This document shows positions 15,105 to 24,746 of a stretch of DNA of 64,000 bases, piece after piece. The DNA comes from Marinomonas sp. TW1 (GTDB lineage: Bacteria; Pseudomonadota; Gammaproteobacteria; Pseudomonadales; Marinomonadaceae). The notes under the pieces are model-generated. The model searched no databases, was not told where the DNA came from, and saw only the letters and a program-made list of their open reading frames with translations. Position 1 is the stretch's first letter. Each line of letters opens with the position of its first letter. Position numbers and translations under genes: made by a program. The stretch lies in NCBI RefSeq assembly GCF_001625355.1, contig NZ_JSEE01000003.1, positions 62,001-126,000 of the forward strand, written 5' to 3'.

Positions 15105-17153
15105 TTAGTTTTGAGCCGTTTGTTTTTCCGCTTGTTTTTGTGCCATCTGGTTGGTGGCTATGAAATCAAGCAGAATTTCAGACGCTTCTTTTGCGTAAGT
15201 ATCTTCTTCACTGGCTTCAATGTCATCAACAGACGCGACGGGCTCTAAACCTAATGCTTTGAGTCGGGTATTTTCACGATCCAACTCACGCTGCTCGTTT
15301 TCTTCTCGCTGTTGAATGCGGGTGTTTTCATTTAGCGAAATGGTTTTGTATCTTTCCACTTGCTGCTTGAAGTAATCAATCTGATCATTAAGGGCAATGA
15401 AATTCGGATCTTTTGCCATTCTTGCTTCATGACGTGGCGTCAAAATCGGCAAGTAAGCTGGCATGTTCCAATACACTGGGTAGCGAGTGTCATGGATTTT
15501 GTCCCACGGTAGCGGATTGTCCAATGCACTCTCACCGACAGACTCTTTGTCGATCAAAGAAGGGAAGGCAATGTCTGGCATGACACCCTTGTGTTGGGTA
15601 CTTTCGCCAGACACACGGTAAAACTTAGCTTGGGTGACTTTAAGCTGACCCTTGTCAAGTTCTTGCAGTACTTGCACTGTGCCTTTACCAAAGGTCTGGT
15701 CGCCCAGAATAAGGGCTCGACCATAGTCCTGCAAGGCGCCCGCAACGATCTCGGATGCGGAAGCGCTCATACGGTTCACCAACACCGCCATCGGCCCACT
15801 GTAGGCAATGCTTGGGTCAGAATCACCCAATGGGGTGACACGACCACTTTGATCACGAATTTGTACGGTCGGCCCAGACGGAATGAATAAACCGGCTAAG
15901 GCGTTGGCTTCTTGTAAGGAACCGCCACCATTATTACGCAGGTCTAAGATTAAGGCGGAAATGTCTTCTTTTTGTAGCTCTTCAATCAGCTTTTTAGTAT
16001 CTCGAGTGGAGCTTTTGTAGTCTTTCTCGCCCGCTTGGATAGCGGCAAAATCTGAGTAGAAAGTGGGCAGCGAAATGACACCGACCTTGTAGGTTTCACC
16101 ACCGCGTTCGACTTCGACGATTTCTTTTTTGGCAGATTGGTCTTCCAGTTTGACTTTTTTGCGCACTATGTCGATGACTTTACTGGTTTGCGTGTCCCCT
16201 TTGCTTGGGGTGATTTCCAGTCTTACTGTGGTGTCGCGTTCGCCGCGAATCATGTCGACCACATCATCCAGTCGCATACCGACTACATCAATCATAGGGC
16301 CATCTTCTTGACCAACGGCAATGATTCTATCGTTCGGTGCTAATTCGCTTTGTGTCGCGGCTGGGCCACCTGGGACTAAGCGCACAACCTTGGTGTAATC
16401 ATCGTCCATCTGCAACACCGCACCAATGCCCTCTAGTGACAGGCTCATGTTGATGTTGAAAGTTTCCGATGCGCGTGGGGCGAAATAGCTGGTGTGTGGA
16501 TCCAGTGATGCGGTGACGGCATTGGCAAAAATTTGGAATACATCAACGGCGTTGGTTTGATCCACTTGTTTTAGTTGGTTTTTATAGCGACGTTCCAATA
16601 CTGAGACAATTTTGTCTTCGTCTTCACCATTCATTTTTAGAATCAAAGCACGATTCTTCAAACGTTTACGCCAGTAGTCATCTAATTCTGTCTGTGAGGT
16701 GGCCCAATGTTGGTTGTCTGGGTCTGCGTTTAGGCTTTCATCAATGCTGTAATCAAAAGATTTGACCATGTCTGGCAAGTTGGCTTGTAGGCTTTTCACG
16801 CGATCTTCAAAGCGCTTTAAGTACAAGTTGTAAATGGTGTAGGCCACTTGGGTATCACCATTTCGAAGAGCGTCATCGAATTCATAGCGATACTTTTCTA
16901 GGTCATCAATGTCACTTTGTAAAAAGAAACTCTTGGTTGGATCCATGGCATCGATATAATAGTCGAATGCTTTTGTCGAAATGGCATCATCAATTTCAGG
17001 TCTGTTGTAATGAATGCCTTCCAGCATTTCAATCAGCTCTTTAGAAACTTGATCGTACTCGTGAGGAGGTTGTAACTCCTGATAGGCGGATACGGGGGTG
17101 ACGGCAAAAGAATAGCCTGAAAGTAGGCAAAGTAGTAAGCGTTTTAGGTTCAT
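15105..17153 (-). CDS. prc: Carboxy-terminal processing protease Prc (tail-specific protease)
   Basis: The start at 17153 (MNLKRLLLCLLSGYSFAVTPVSA) gives a signal peptide and a length of 682 residues, the same as E. coli Prc. The frame is open 19 codons further without a family match. The order is a long helical N-terminal domain, a PDZ domain (LSLEGIGAVLQMDDDYTKV then GPAATQSELAPNDRIIAVGQ), and the S41 peptidase core with LILDLRNNGGGSLQEA, catalytic Ser in NRMSASASEIVAGALQDYGR, and catalytic Lys in FGKGTVQVLQ. A charged DUF3340-type tail follows (FKQQVERYKTISLNEN onward). Prc trims C-termini of periplasmic proteins such as FtsI and degrades ssrA-tagged proteins. It is transcribed away from apeB. 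Confidence 0.95.
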   Translation of the reverse strand: MNLKRLLLCLLSGYSFAVTPVSAYQELQPPHEYDQVSKELIEMLEGIHYNRPEIDDAISTKAFDYYIDAMDPTKSFFLQSDIDDLEKYRYEFDDALRNGDTQVAYTIYNLYLKRFEDRVKSLQANLPDMVKSFDYSIDESLNADPDNQHWATSQTELDDYWRKRLKNRALILKMNGEDEDKIVSVLERRYKNQLKQVDQTNAVDVFQIFANAVTASLDPHTSYFAPRASETFNINMSLSLEGIGAVLQMDDDYTKVVRLVPGGPAATQSELAPNDRIIAVGQEDGPMIDVVGMRLDDVVDMIRGERDTTVRLEITPSKGDTQTSKVIDIVRKKVKLEDQSAKKEIVEVERGGETYKVGVISLPTFYSDFAAIQAGEKDYKSSTRDTKKLIEELQKEDISALILDLRNNGGGSLQEANALAGLFIPSGPTVQIRDQSGRVTPLGDSDPSIAYSGPMAVLVNRMSASASEIVAGALQDYGRALILGDQTFGKGTVQVLQELDKGQLKVTQAKFYRVSGESTQHKGVMPDIAFPSLIDKESVGESALDNPLPWDKIHDTRYPVYWNMPAYLPILTPRHEARMAKDPNFIALNDQIDYFKQQVERYKTISLNENTRIQQREENEQRELDRENTRLKALGLEPVASVDDIEASEEDTYAKEASEILLDFIATNQMAQKQAEKQTAQN

Positions 17154-17274
17154 CCGGTGTCGTATCTCTCTGTCTATTTTGTACATCATTGGTAAAATCA
17201 TATTAGACACAGGGCGTTAAGGCTAGCCTAAGTGTTAAAAAGTCACTTTTAAAGCATTTTGCTTATGGAAAAAT

Positions 17275-18573
17275 ATGGAATATTCACAATTTAATGATTC
17301 ATTGTTGTCCTTTCTTCAAGCGTCACCCACGCCTTTCCATGCGACAGACAGCATGCGTTCGGCTCTGCTTGCAGAAGGTTATGTTGAACTAATTGAAGAT
17401 GAAAACTGGGTTATTGAAGAAGGTGGGAAGTATTTTGTTACGCGTAATGAGTCTTCCTTAATTGCGTTTACGACGCCAGTGTTGGACGTCAGTCAAACGG
17501 GTTGGCGTATGATTGGGGCGCATACGGATAGCCCATGTTTGAAATTGAAGCCGAATGCGCATGTGAACCGCTTTGGTTACCACCAACTTGGCGTTGAAGT
17601 ATACGGCGGGGTGCTGTTACACACTTGGTTGGATCGTGATCTATCGATTGCTGGTCGTGTTACGGTAAAAACAGCCGCGGGCGACATTGTCAGTCGCTTA
17701 GTGGATTTCAAAGAGCCGATCGCCGTGGTGCCGAATTTGGCCATTCATTTAAATCGTAAAGTAAATGAAGGTTTTTCAGTAAACCCACAAGAGGAAATCT
17801 TGCCCATCTTGTGTGGTGCGGATAACGAGTTCGAGCTTCAGCAGTTGCTGATAGCTCAGCTGCGACAACAGCATCCTGATTTGCCGGTTGCACAGGTGTT
17901 GGATTTTGAATTAAGTCTTTACGATACTCAGCCAGCGGCTTTGGTTGGTTTGCATAAAGAGTACATTTGCTCCGCTAGGTTGGATAACTTGTTGAGCTGT
18001 TACGTGGGTCTGCAAGCCTTGTTAAGCTCCAATAATGAGCGTCCTAGTTTGTTGATCTGTACCGATCATGAAGAGATTGGCAGTTTGTCGGCGTGTGGTG
18101 CAAATGGGCCTTTCTTGGACGATGTGTTACGACGTTTGTCACCTAATCCAGAGCAATTTGTGCAAGCGATCCAGCGTTCTATGTTGGTGTCGGCGGACAA
18201 TGCTCATGCCTTGCACCCTAACTATGCCAATCGTCATGATAACAATCATGCGCCAGCGATCAACAAAGGGGCGGTGATTAAGGTCAACGCGAATCAACGC
18301 TATGCGACCAACAGCGAAACGGCGAGTATTTACCGCGATGTTGCAGCACAAGAAAATTATGACGTACAAACCTTTGTGGTACGCAGCGACATGGGGTGTG
18401 GCAGTACAATTGGGCCAATTACGTCAGGGGAAATTGGTGTGCCAACCATAGATATCGGTTTGCCAACCTTTGGTATGCATTCGATTCGGGAGTTGGCTGG
18501 TAGTCATGATGCGTTTGGTTTGTACAAGGTGCTGGCGCGATTTACTAAACGAGATAAGTTGATGACCCGCTAA
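17275..18573 (+). CDS. apeB: M18 family aminopeptidase
   Basis: The 432-residue metallopeptidase of the aspartyl-aminopeptidase (M18) family shows zinc-ligand motifs in order: GAHTDSPCLKLKP (His/Asp), CTDHEEIGSLSACGANG (bridging Glu pair), MLVSADNAHALHPNY (Asp), and the late TFGMHSIRELAGSHD (His). It is a tetrahedral or dodecameric cytosolic enzyme that removes N-terminal residues. The ATG at 17275 is favoured because the ATG ten bases upstream is out of frame and soon stops. It is divergent from prc across ~120 bp, and ends before a bidirectional terminator shared with tolC. Confidence 0.92.
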   Translation: MEYSQFNDSLLSFLQASPTPFHATDSMRSALLAEGYVELIEDENWVIEEGGKYFVTRNESSLIAFTTPVLDVSQTGWRMIGAHTDSPCLKLKPNAHVNRFGYHQLGVEVYGGVLLHTWLDRDLSIAGRVTVKTAAGDIVSRLVDFKEPIAVVPNLAIHLNRKVNEGFSVNPQEEILPILCGADNEFELQQLLIAQLRQQHPDLPVAQVLDFELSLYDTQPAALVGLHKEYICSARLDNLLSCYVGLQALLSSNNERPSLLICTDHEEIGSLSACGANGPFLDDVLRRLSPNPEQFVQAIQRSMLVSADNAHALHPNYANRHDNNHAPAINKGAVIKVNANQRYATNSETASIYRDVAAQENYDVQTFVVRSDMGCGSTIGPITSGEIGVPTIDIGLPTFGMHSIRELAGSHDAFGLYKVLARFTKRDKLMTR

Positions 18574-18649
18574 GGAATAACGGCACTGAGCCTGTCTGCT
18601 GAAAGCAGCAGGCAGAGCGAACCATTAGGTTTGTGTCAGACAGCAAGTA

Positions 18650-18687
18650 TAAAAAAACCACCGCATAACAATGCGGTGGTTTTTTTG
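18650..18687. terminator. Bidirectional rho-independent terminator between apeB and tolC
   Basis: A run of A residues, the stem ACCACCGCAT/ATGCGGTGGT with an AACA loop, and a run of T residues form a textbook two-way terminator for the convergent genes. Confidence 0.95.
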
Positions 18688-18703
18688 AGCCAAATACAGA
18701 GCG

Positions 18704-20029
18704 TTAGTTTTGAGCAATCAACCATTTATCAAGTTGTTTGATCTTATCTTCCGTTAAGTCACCAGTTGCTTCTAACAAGCTAAGTTGTTTTAGAACGAAG
18801 TTATAACGGTATTGCTCATAAGTATTTTGCGCATCGTACAAATTTGATTGCGCGTCTAGTAGTTCGACTAGGTTACGAGTACCCACATCATAGCCGGCTT
18901 TTGTGGCTTCTAAGGCGCTGTTACGAGAGCGAATTAGTTGCTGTTGCGCTTCGATTTGAGCCACGGCGGTTTGCAAATCAAGGTACAAGCTACGAATATT
19001 TAACTCAATGGATTGCAGTGAGCTGGCTTTCTGTTCGATTGCCGATTCCGCTTGAGCAGAGGCTTGACGTACCGATGCGTTAATCGCACCACCACTGTAA
19101 AGTGGAATGCTGACGCCAAGGGAGACTGCGGTTGTGTTCGTTGCACCACTGGTCAATGAACTGGAGGCAACGCTGTAGTCATTGTCGGTACGAGAAAGTG
19201 AACCCGTAATAGCAACCGTTGGCGTACGACCATTGGATTTTTGAATGCTGATATTGTTTTCTGCACTTTCTACTGCTAAATCCAGGATTTTCAGTTCTTT
19301 GTTGTCTTTTTGCGCTTTCGCGATCAAAGCATCAACGGTCATGTCTGGGTCTAAACGAATAGGGTAATCCGCAGATAAGGCCGGAATGCTATTGATGACA
19401 CGGCCAGTTCTTTGGTACAAGGCTTTTTGAGCGTAGGCCACACTCGAACGCGCACTTAACTCGGTGACTCGAACCGCATCGTACTCGGCTTGAGCATCTT
19501 GTAGGTCGGTGATGGACGCTAAGCCCACTTCGTATTGTTTCTTGGCACGATCTAATTGACTGGCGGTGCTTTTCACTAACGCTTCGGTGGTTTGCAGCGT
19601 AGATTGAGCAATCAGCAAATTGAAGTATTCATTTAGAGTGGTCAGCGCCAAGTCTTCTTCAGAGTTTTCGTAGCTGATGCCCGCACTGACTGAGCTGATT
19701 TCGACCGCATCAACAGCATAACCAAGTGCCGGTGAGTAGATGGGGTAATTCAGTTCTAGTGCCAATGAGTTTGAATTATTGTCGTATTCAATAGAGGGAC
19801 TGTCTATGTTGGTATAACCCAAGCTACCACTGAAACTAATTTGTGGGTAAAGATTACCCTTAGTCACCGTGACACCTTCTTTTTGTGCCTGATAGGTTGC
19901 GGCAGCGGCACGCAAGCCTGGATCATTTTGCTTCGCCAGTTTATAGATTTCGTAGATACTTTCGGCTTGAACGGCTGTACTGCTCAACACAGCGGCCGTG
20001 ATCAAAGATGAGATAATATGCTTTTTCAT
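18704..20029 (-). CDS. tolC: TolC family outer-membrane channel protein
   Basis: From the ATG at 20029 (MKKHIISSLITAAVLSSTAVQA) the protein has 441 residues with a clear signal peptide; an ATG six codons upstream adds MSLQKS. It has the two OEP repeats of the TolC fold, each starting with a strand/helix set (IYEIYKLAKQNDPGLRAAAATYQAQKEG; later LKILDLAVESAENNISIQKSNGRTPTVAITGSLS), alternating Ala/Gln-rich coiled-coil stretches, and a C-terminal GTRNLVELLDAQSNLYDAQNTYEQYRYNF motif. It forms the outer-membrane exit duct for efflux pumps and type I secretion. It lacks the extended tail of E. coli TolC (493 aa). No pump genes adjoin it, which fits a general-purpose TolC. Confidence 0.9.
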   Translation of the reverse strand: MKKHIISSLITAAVLSSTAVQAESIYEIYKLAKQNDPGLRAAAATYQAQKEGVTVTKGNLYPQISFSGSLGYTNIDSPSIEYDNNSNSLALELNYPIYSPALGYAVDAVEISSVSAGISYENSEEDLALTTLNEYFNLLIAQSTLQTTEALVKSTASQLDRAKKQYEVGLASITDLQDAQAEYDAVRVTELSARSSVAYAQKALYQRTGRVINSIPALSADYPIRLDPDMTVDALIAKAQKDNKELKILDLAVESAENNISIQKSNGRTPTVAITGSLSRTDNDYSVASSSLTSGATNTTAVSLGVSIPLYSGGAINASVRQASAQAESAIEQKASSLQSIELNIRSLYLDLQTAVAQIEAQQQLIRSRNSALEATKAGYDVGTRNLVELLDAQSNLYDAQNTYEQYRYNFVLKQLSLLEATGDLTEDKIKQLDKWLIAQN

Positions 20030-20212
20030 AGATTTCTGTAGGCTCATAGTATGAAATTTAGTTATAATACTAGCGTAACTTCTGGCCTTGTGGCAGTGCC
20101 ATTTTCGCTATATCTATTATGACTACTGACCATATCATAACGAAATGCTTTGAATAGGCTTCTAATGTGGAAACTTATTGCAAGCCACTGACTTCCTTGT
20201 CTTTATAAGGCG

Positions 20213-21439
20213 TTATTTTTTCACCTCAATCGTATAAGTGATGACTTTTTCTTGTTGCGGAGCCAGTGTGCCTTCGATAAGCAAGCCATTTGCAGAGTAT
20301 TTAGTGACTTGATTCGCTTTAACGATGTCGACAATGCCATTGGTATTCTGCTGCAAGGAGAATTTCGCCATTTTGGTATCATGATTTTTCACTGTCAGCT
20401 GCCAAACTTGTCGACTAGGTAATTGCTTAGAAGAGGCGTTAAGTAAGGTTAGATGACCACTGATGGCTTGGCTTTTATTGGTTATCACCTCTTTAGTTTG
20501 ACCTGCGCGCATCTGATTAAAACTGACTTGATTCGCCGGAATTAAGAGCGGACCTTGCTGCCAGAAGGTTTTGTAACGCCCCGGCATGCTATCTTGTTTT
20601 AAGGTAAAGGTGAGTTGGTTATAGAAACTCAGAGGGATACGGTCTAGCTGTCCGCTGTGGGTAAACTGCGTCGCTGTGTGACGTTGATCTTGTATCTTCA
20701 ATGTGTCGCTGGGGAGGGCATATAAGGTACTGGAGTAAGGTGCTAATTCGACTTGGTTAGCGAGTGGGAACACCACTTCATTGTCTTGATAACTGACTTG
20801 TGGCGAAGCCGAGTCGAGCATCATGCTGGCTCGTTCGGTTTTGAATTGTGGGTTGGGTTGCTGATGAGAGTAATGCAACAAGCTAGAATCTAACACCAAT
20901 GCTTGGTTGGACTGATTGGTAATTAAAGCTTGCTGAGTAAGGGTTAGCTTATTGCCGTTAAAGATTAGGTTCAGTTGTGGAGTCCAAGAAAGCTGATCTG
21001 TCTGATAGCTGATGGGCATGTTATTGGCATTTTGTACTGGTTTGTCATGGGATTCGAGTGGAATGAGATAAAAGTCATTCATTGGTAAGGTGACAGGTCG
21101 ATTATTTAGGCTGAGAGTGACGCTCTGTTGAGCTTGATTGACCTGAGTGAGTAAGCCGGTGTAGTTGAGGTCTCTGTGTTTATGCTCAACACGAATTTTT
21201 CTGTCCACTTGGTTGATCCATTGTCGCTGAGACGCATCGCCAAGGTATTCAATGGGACTGAACTCTGTCGCCAATGGTAAGACACTGCCAGTGACTGGGG
21301 GCAAGGTCAGTGTGTTGTTGTCTTCGACAATTTGGCTGTTTTGTAGGCCAATGACGGCTTTAATTGGCTCAGCCAGCACAGGCTGACACAAAGCGCTTAG
21401 TATTAAACCTGTCATCATTTGAGCGTGTGATTTATGCAT
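20213..21439 (-). CDS. Secreted beta-rich protein of unknown function, DUF4139-like
   Basis: The 408-residue product begins with a signal peptide (MHKSHAQMMTGLILSALCQPVLA). The rest is rich in beta-forming repeats and polar residues and has no catalytic motif I can see. The middle (LSWTPQLNLIFNGNKLTLTQQALITNQSNQAL, split over residues ~150-180) and the end (KVITYTIEVKK) recall the DUF4139 group, whose role is unknown. That match is from pattern only and is weak. It is probably periplasmic or outer-membrane associated. It is divergent from xni and stands alone. Confidence 0.55.
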   Translation of the reverse strand: MHKSHAQMMTGLILSALCQPVLAEPIKAVIGLQNSQIVEDNNTLTLPPVTGSVLPLATEFSPIEYLGDASQRQWINQVDRKIRVEHKHRDLNYTGLLTQVNQAQQSVTLSLNNRPVTLPMNDFYLIPLESHDKPVQNANNMPISYQTDQLSWTPQLNLIFNGNKLTLTQQALITNQSNQALVLDSSLLHYSHQQPNPQFKTERASMMLDSASPQVSYQDNEVVFPLANQVELAPYSSTLYALPSDTLKIQDQRHTATQFTHSGQLDRIPLSFYNQLTFTLKQDSMPGRYKTFWQQGPLLIPANQVSFNQMRAGQTKEVITNKSQAISGHLTLLNASSKQLPSRQVWQLTVKNHDTKMAKFSLQQNTNGIVDIVKANQVTKYSANGLLIEGTLAPQQEKVITYTIEVKK

Positions 21440-21544
21440 AACTCAGAATCCTTCTCTTGTTTGTAACATCTTATGATCGTGCCGTCTGCTTACCCATGTT
21501 AACCTAATAGCAACGAAATATTGTTGGAAATATAGGTCATTTGT

Positions 21545-22336
21545 GTGGATAAAACATTACTGATTATTGACGGTATGAATTTGATTCGACGACTGTATGC
21601 GGCGCTGGAAGCCGAGCAAGATGCGGTTCGGCGGGTTGAGCGTACGCAGAGTATTGCGATTGATGCGTTAAGTAAGTTAGCGCATCAGTTTGAGCCTGAT
21701 TATGCCGTTGTGGTGTTTGATTCAAACGGTAAAACTTGGCGTCATGAGGTTTATCCTGAATACAAATTGGGCCGCGTTCCCATGGATGACGCTTTATTGG
21801 AAGCGTTAGACGATTTTGCCCGAGTGTTCCGTTTTAATCGTTTTCCCTGTCTGCGCATGGCGGGGTGGGAAGCGGACGATTTGATTGCCACCCTGGCGGT
21901 TAAAGCTTCCCAGCACAAGGTGACCTCTTATATTGTCTCGACCGATAAGGGATTCACTCAATTATTGGGTGATGAATGCATACTTCAGTATGACTATTTT
22001 GCCAAATTGGGTTACAACAAAGCTTGGGTGCCTGGTAAATATGGTGTTCAGGCAGAGCAATTGATGGATTATTGGGCCTTAGTGGGGGATACCACCAATC
22101 GTATTCCAGGAGTAAAAGGCATTGGTCCGAAAACGGCGTTGAGCATCATTGCGGATGCCCCGACCATTGAAGACATTTATGCCAATCTGTCGCATTTTCC
22201 TGAACGCATTCAAAAGCTCCTATCTGGTGGTTATGAACAGTGTTTATTGTCGCGCTCTTTAGTGTCGTTAAAGACGGATGTGTCGTTGGGCTTTTCTTTA
22301 TCAAAACTCAAGTATCAACCAAAAAATGAAACTTAA
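21545..22336 (+). CDS. xni: Flap endonuclease Xni (ExoIX)
   Basis: The 263-residue protein, GTG start, corresponds to the 5'-nuclease domain of the PolA/FEN family standing alone, as in E. coli Xni (251 aa). Metal-site motifs are present: LLIIDGMNLIRRLY, VVVFDSNGKTWRHEVYPEYKLGR, GWEADDLIATLA, VSTDKGFTQLL, and the H3TH loop VGDTTNRIPGVKGIGPKTALSII. It is predicted to cut 5' flaps and gapped DNA. Its stop overlaps that of the convergent NIT-like gene by 4 bp. Confidence 0.88.
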   Translation: MDKTLLIIDGMNLIRRLYAALEAEQDAVRRVERTQSIAIDALSKLAHQFEPDYAVVVFDSNGKTWRHEVYPEYKLGRVPMDDALLEALDDFARVFRFNRFPCLRMAGWEADDLIATLAVKASQHKVTSYIVSTDKGFTQLLGDECILQYDYFAKLGYNKAWVPGKYGVQAEQLMDYWALVGDTTNRIPGVKGIGPKTALSIIADAPTIEDIYANLSHFPERIQKLLSGGYEQCLLSRSLVSLKTDVSLGFSLSKLKYQPKNET

Positions 22337-23151
22337 CGAACCGCTTGCTTGAGTTCAATCAAGCGATGATTAACGACGTCAAACAATTGGTTGATGATCT
22401 GGCTAGCGTCTTGAAACAAACTGTCTGGATCCCGCTGGCTTAGCGTATTTTGCTCCACACTGTGTGTTATCTCTCGAACAAACTGTTGCAGAAGGTGATT
22501 GCTGTTTGTGGGCAGTAACTGGCTTAATTTAGCATGATGTTCTGTGATTTTTTCTAAGGTAAAAATAAGTTGTAGCTTTTTATCTGAACTCAGTTCCTGC
22601 TTACTGGCCACTTGTACGCTTAGGGCGCGAATTTGGCCTAGGGCCTCGGCCAACTCGGGTAGCGTTTTAACCAATTGCTGTGAGGTCTGACGTACCGTTT
22701 TTTGGCGGCTGGTGGTGAGAGCAAACTCATCCGCAAGATCCCATAAGGCTTCTAGTTGGCGGTTGATTAAGCTTGTATGCAGCTGGAAACTCTGGCTGCT
22801 TTGAATATTGTCTTTTTGTAATAGCTTGAGCCATTGCTTATGGGCATATTGAATGCTCAGTTGAGCTGGATAACCGTATTTTTTTTCGAAACTCAGTAGC
22901 GCTTCGTATTGAGTTTGAATGTCTTTTTCTACCTGAGTTAATTTGTCTTTAAAGTCTAAGTTGCCATTTAAGAAACCGCTATGCATTCCCCTATGTTGTT
23001 GTGTCAATTTGATGAGTTCAACAAAATAATGGACGCCTTGGAGGCCTTCTATTGTGCGTTTTTTGGCATGGCTTTCACTGTAAAAGTGTCTGATAAGCGC
23101 CAGCGTGATGATCGTCAAGCTGGTAATAATGAGCAGGAAGATTGCATTCAT
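22333..23151 (-). CDS. NIT (nitrate/nitrite-sensing)-like membrane-anchored protein, partner of the adjacent chemoreceptor
   Basis: From the ATG at 23151 the product has 272 residues. It overlaps the upstream chemoreceptor stop as TAATG, which argues for this start over the GTG/ATG codons further up and for translational coupling. One N-terminal membrane helix ([20 protein letters not shown]) is followed at once by basic residues, predicting an N-out, C-in topology. The rest is a helical bundle with VELIKLTQQHRGMHSGFLNGN, which resembles the Q-x-E-R-G-x-S motif of NIT sensor domains, and a later QIRALSVQVASKQ. It has no signalling output domain. Since its neighbour is a receptor without an obvious sensor, it may supply sensing in trans (inference). 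Confidence 0.6.
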   Translation of the reverse strand: MNAIFLLIITSLTIITLALIRHFYSESHAKKRTIEGLQGVHYFVELIKLTQQHRGMHSGFLNGNLDFKDKLTQVEKDIQTQYEALLSFEKKYGYPAQLSIQYAHKQWLKLLQKDNIQSSQSFQLHTSLINRQLEALWDLADEFALTTSRQKTVRQTSQQLVKTLPELAEALGQIRALSVQVASKQELSSDKKLQLIFTLEKITEHHAKLSQLLPTNSNHLLQQFVREITHSVEQNTLSQRDPDSLFQDASQIINQLFDVVNHRLIELKQAVR

Positions 23152-24311
23152 TACAAGGTTTCCTTTTGGTCCAAGCGGGATGAAAGCCATTCCAGATATT
23201 TGACCATGTCCTTTGCGTCCTGGCTGGCTTTGCTGTGTTGTTCACTGACGCTGCTAATGCTTTTTAGTCGGGCTGACATCGTGTTGTTCGTTTGTTGAAA
23301 CTCACTAATGCCTTGCATAGATTGTTTGACTTCTCGTTGAGTGGACTGAGCGGCGTCGTAAATGGCAGAGAGGGCGGAATGTGCTTCTCCTGATCCTTGT
23401 GAGGCAAGGTCAGCGAAGTTGATTAATTTTAAGCTGGTTTGTTCAGAGGCGTGCACCTGAGTGGCAATGGAGTTCACCATTAAGCCAATATCTTGAGCCG
23501 CTAATTCGGTGTTAGCCGCTAAACCTCTTACTTCGTTTGCGACAACGGCAAAGCCGCGACCCGCTTCACCAGCTCGGGCGGATTCAATGGCGGCATTGAG
23601 TGACAATAAATTAATGTTAGAGGTGATTTGTTCTATGGTGGCAACGAAGCCTTTGATTTTCTCTGTGGTTTGAATGAGTTCCTGCATTTGAGCTTGGTTT
23701 TCCGATACGGTGGCTTGCATGCTGGTAATTTGTTGACCAAGGTTAGCCAACGCGACTTGACCATTCTCTGAGTGATGGTGTGTTTGGTGTGCCATGTCTA
23801 ACGTCGTTTGTATACGAGCCAAGATCTCATCAATGGCAATACTCATTTTGGCACTTTCCTGTACCAAGGTATCCAGCGCCTGATGCTCTTCGGCGGCCCC
23901 TTGAGCGACCATGTTAGACGAATTTTGTAATTCATTTGCTGTGTATTGGGTTTCTTGCGAGCAACTGTTGAGTAGATGCTGTTTACGATTAAGGTGGCGC
24001 AGCAGGTTATTAATCTGACTGGCAAGGTGGTTGAATTCTTTATCATTGTGGGACAGTTCTAACGTGTGGTTAGAGTCGAGTGTCTGCAAATGCTGGTTGA
24101 GTTCTTTGATGCGTTGCTGAGTTAAGTGATTGGCTGACATGGCAAAGTACATCAACAGGCTAGTGCAGATTAAAATGATGGTCTGAGCTTGGGGTTGTAA
24201 AAAGGACAAATACAGGGCGGAGATAGCAAGCGCGCCGGGGAAAAACAGAATGCTGAGACGAGCATAATAGGGAAGAGCGGTGATGAGTATGGTTCCTGGT
24301 TTCAGTAGCAT
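23151..24311 (-). CDS. Methyl-accepting chemotaxis protein lacking a periplasmic sensor domain
   Basis: 386 residues. Two membrane helices (about 18-40 and 45-63) are separated by only a few residues (QPQAQT), so there is almost no periplasmic loop. A short HAMP-like segment ([24 protein letters not shown]) leads into the cytoplasmic signalling helices. The kinase-coupling hairpin tip is intact: [33 protein letters not shown] (residues ~235-268). The first gene of a two-gene operon; the next encodes a NIT-like protein and its ATG overlaps this stop. The stimulus is unknown. Confidence 0.88.
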   Translation of the reverse strand: MLLKPGTILITALPYYARLSILFFPGALAISALYLSFLQPQAQTIILICTSLLMYFAMSANHLTQQRIKELNQHLQTLDSNHTLELSHNDKEFNHLASQINNLLRHLNRKQHLLNSCSQETQYTANELQNSSNMVAQGAAEEHQALDTLVQESAKMSIAIDEILARIQTTLDMAHQTHHHSENGQVALANLGQQITSMQATVSENQAQMQELIQTTEKIKGFVATIEQITSNINLLSLNAAIESARAGEAGRGFAVVANEVRGLAANTELAAQDIGLMVNSIATQVHASEQTSLKLINFADLASQGSGEAHSALSAIYDAAQSTQREVKQSMQGISEFQQTNNTMSARLKSISSVSEQHSKASQDAKDMVKYLEWLSSRLDQKETL

Positions 24312-24746
24312 GTTGGTCCCTCATTGTCATGATAGAGTGTTTATCAAAGCAATAAACAGACCAGCAAGGCTGAATGTGAATTCATTTAGTGCGAAATACT
24401 GTCTCAGTGTGAAACATAAAGAGGCATGGCTCGGGAGCTTGAGTGCGTGTTCGCCAGCTGATTTTTTGTCATCAAGCGTGAACTCACTTCTTGTTGTGCC
24501 TTTTGAGGTAACGAGGTCAACCGAAAAAGAGTGGGGGATAATCGGGAAGCGTGCTTGATTTTTGTGCGTGGTTGATTATTGAGGGGCGATTTTGAGCACA
24601 CTAAAACCACTGGACTGGTTTGTACCTTCTTCACATAGCGAAATATCCGCTCAAGAGCGGAAAAGATGATCGCAGCCCCTTACTCATCGTAGTCGAGATG
24701 CTTATAATAGGCGCATCTTTGTAGAAAGCGGATAATTGAGAACATT
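24312..24746. other. Intergenic region between a chemoreceptor and gltX
   Basis: This 435-bp gap holds the divergent promoters of the minus-strand chemoreceptor operon and gltX. A 6-bp stem with AA loop (ccgctc/gagcgg, 24647-24660) lies ~40 bp before the gltX -10. No tRNA, gene remnant or repeat was recognised. Confidence 0.5.
24680..24708 (+). promoter_or_regulatory. Candidate sigma-70 promoter of gltX
   Basis: TATAAT at 24703-24708 with TTACTC 17 bp upstream, and 38 bp to the gltX ATG. The -10 is perfect and the -35 weak. Confidence 0.55.

Noticed and set aside
15031-15105. LexA box before ybfE
   Set aside because: No CTGT-N8-ACAG pattern in the upstream region; the palindrome there is the prc terminator.
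24647-24660. Six-pair hairpin upstream of gltX as a terminator
   Set aside because: No T-run on either strand.
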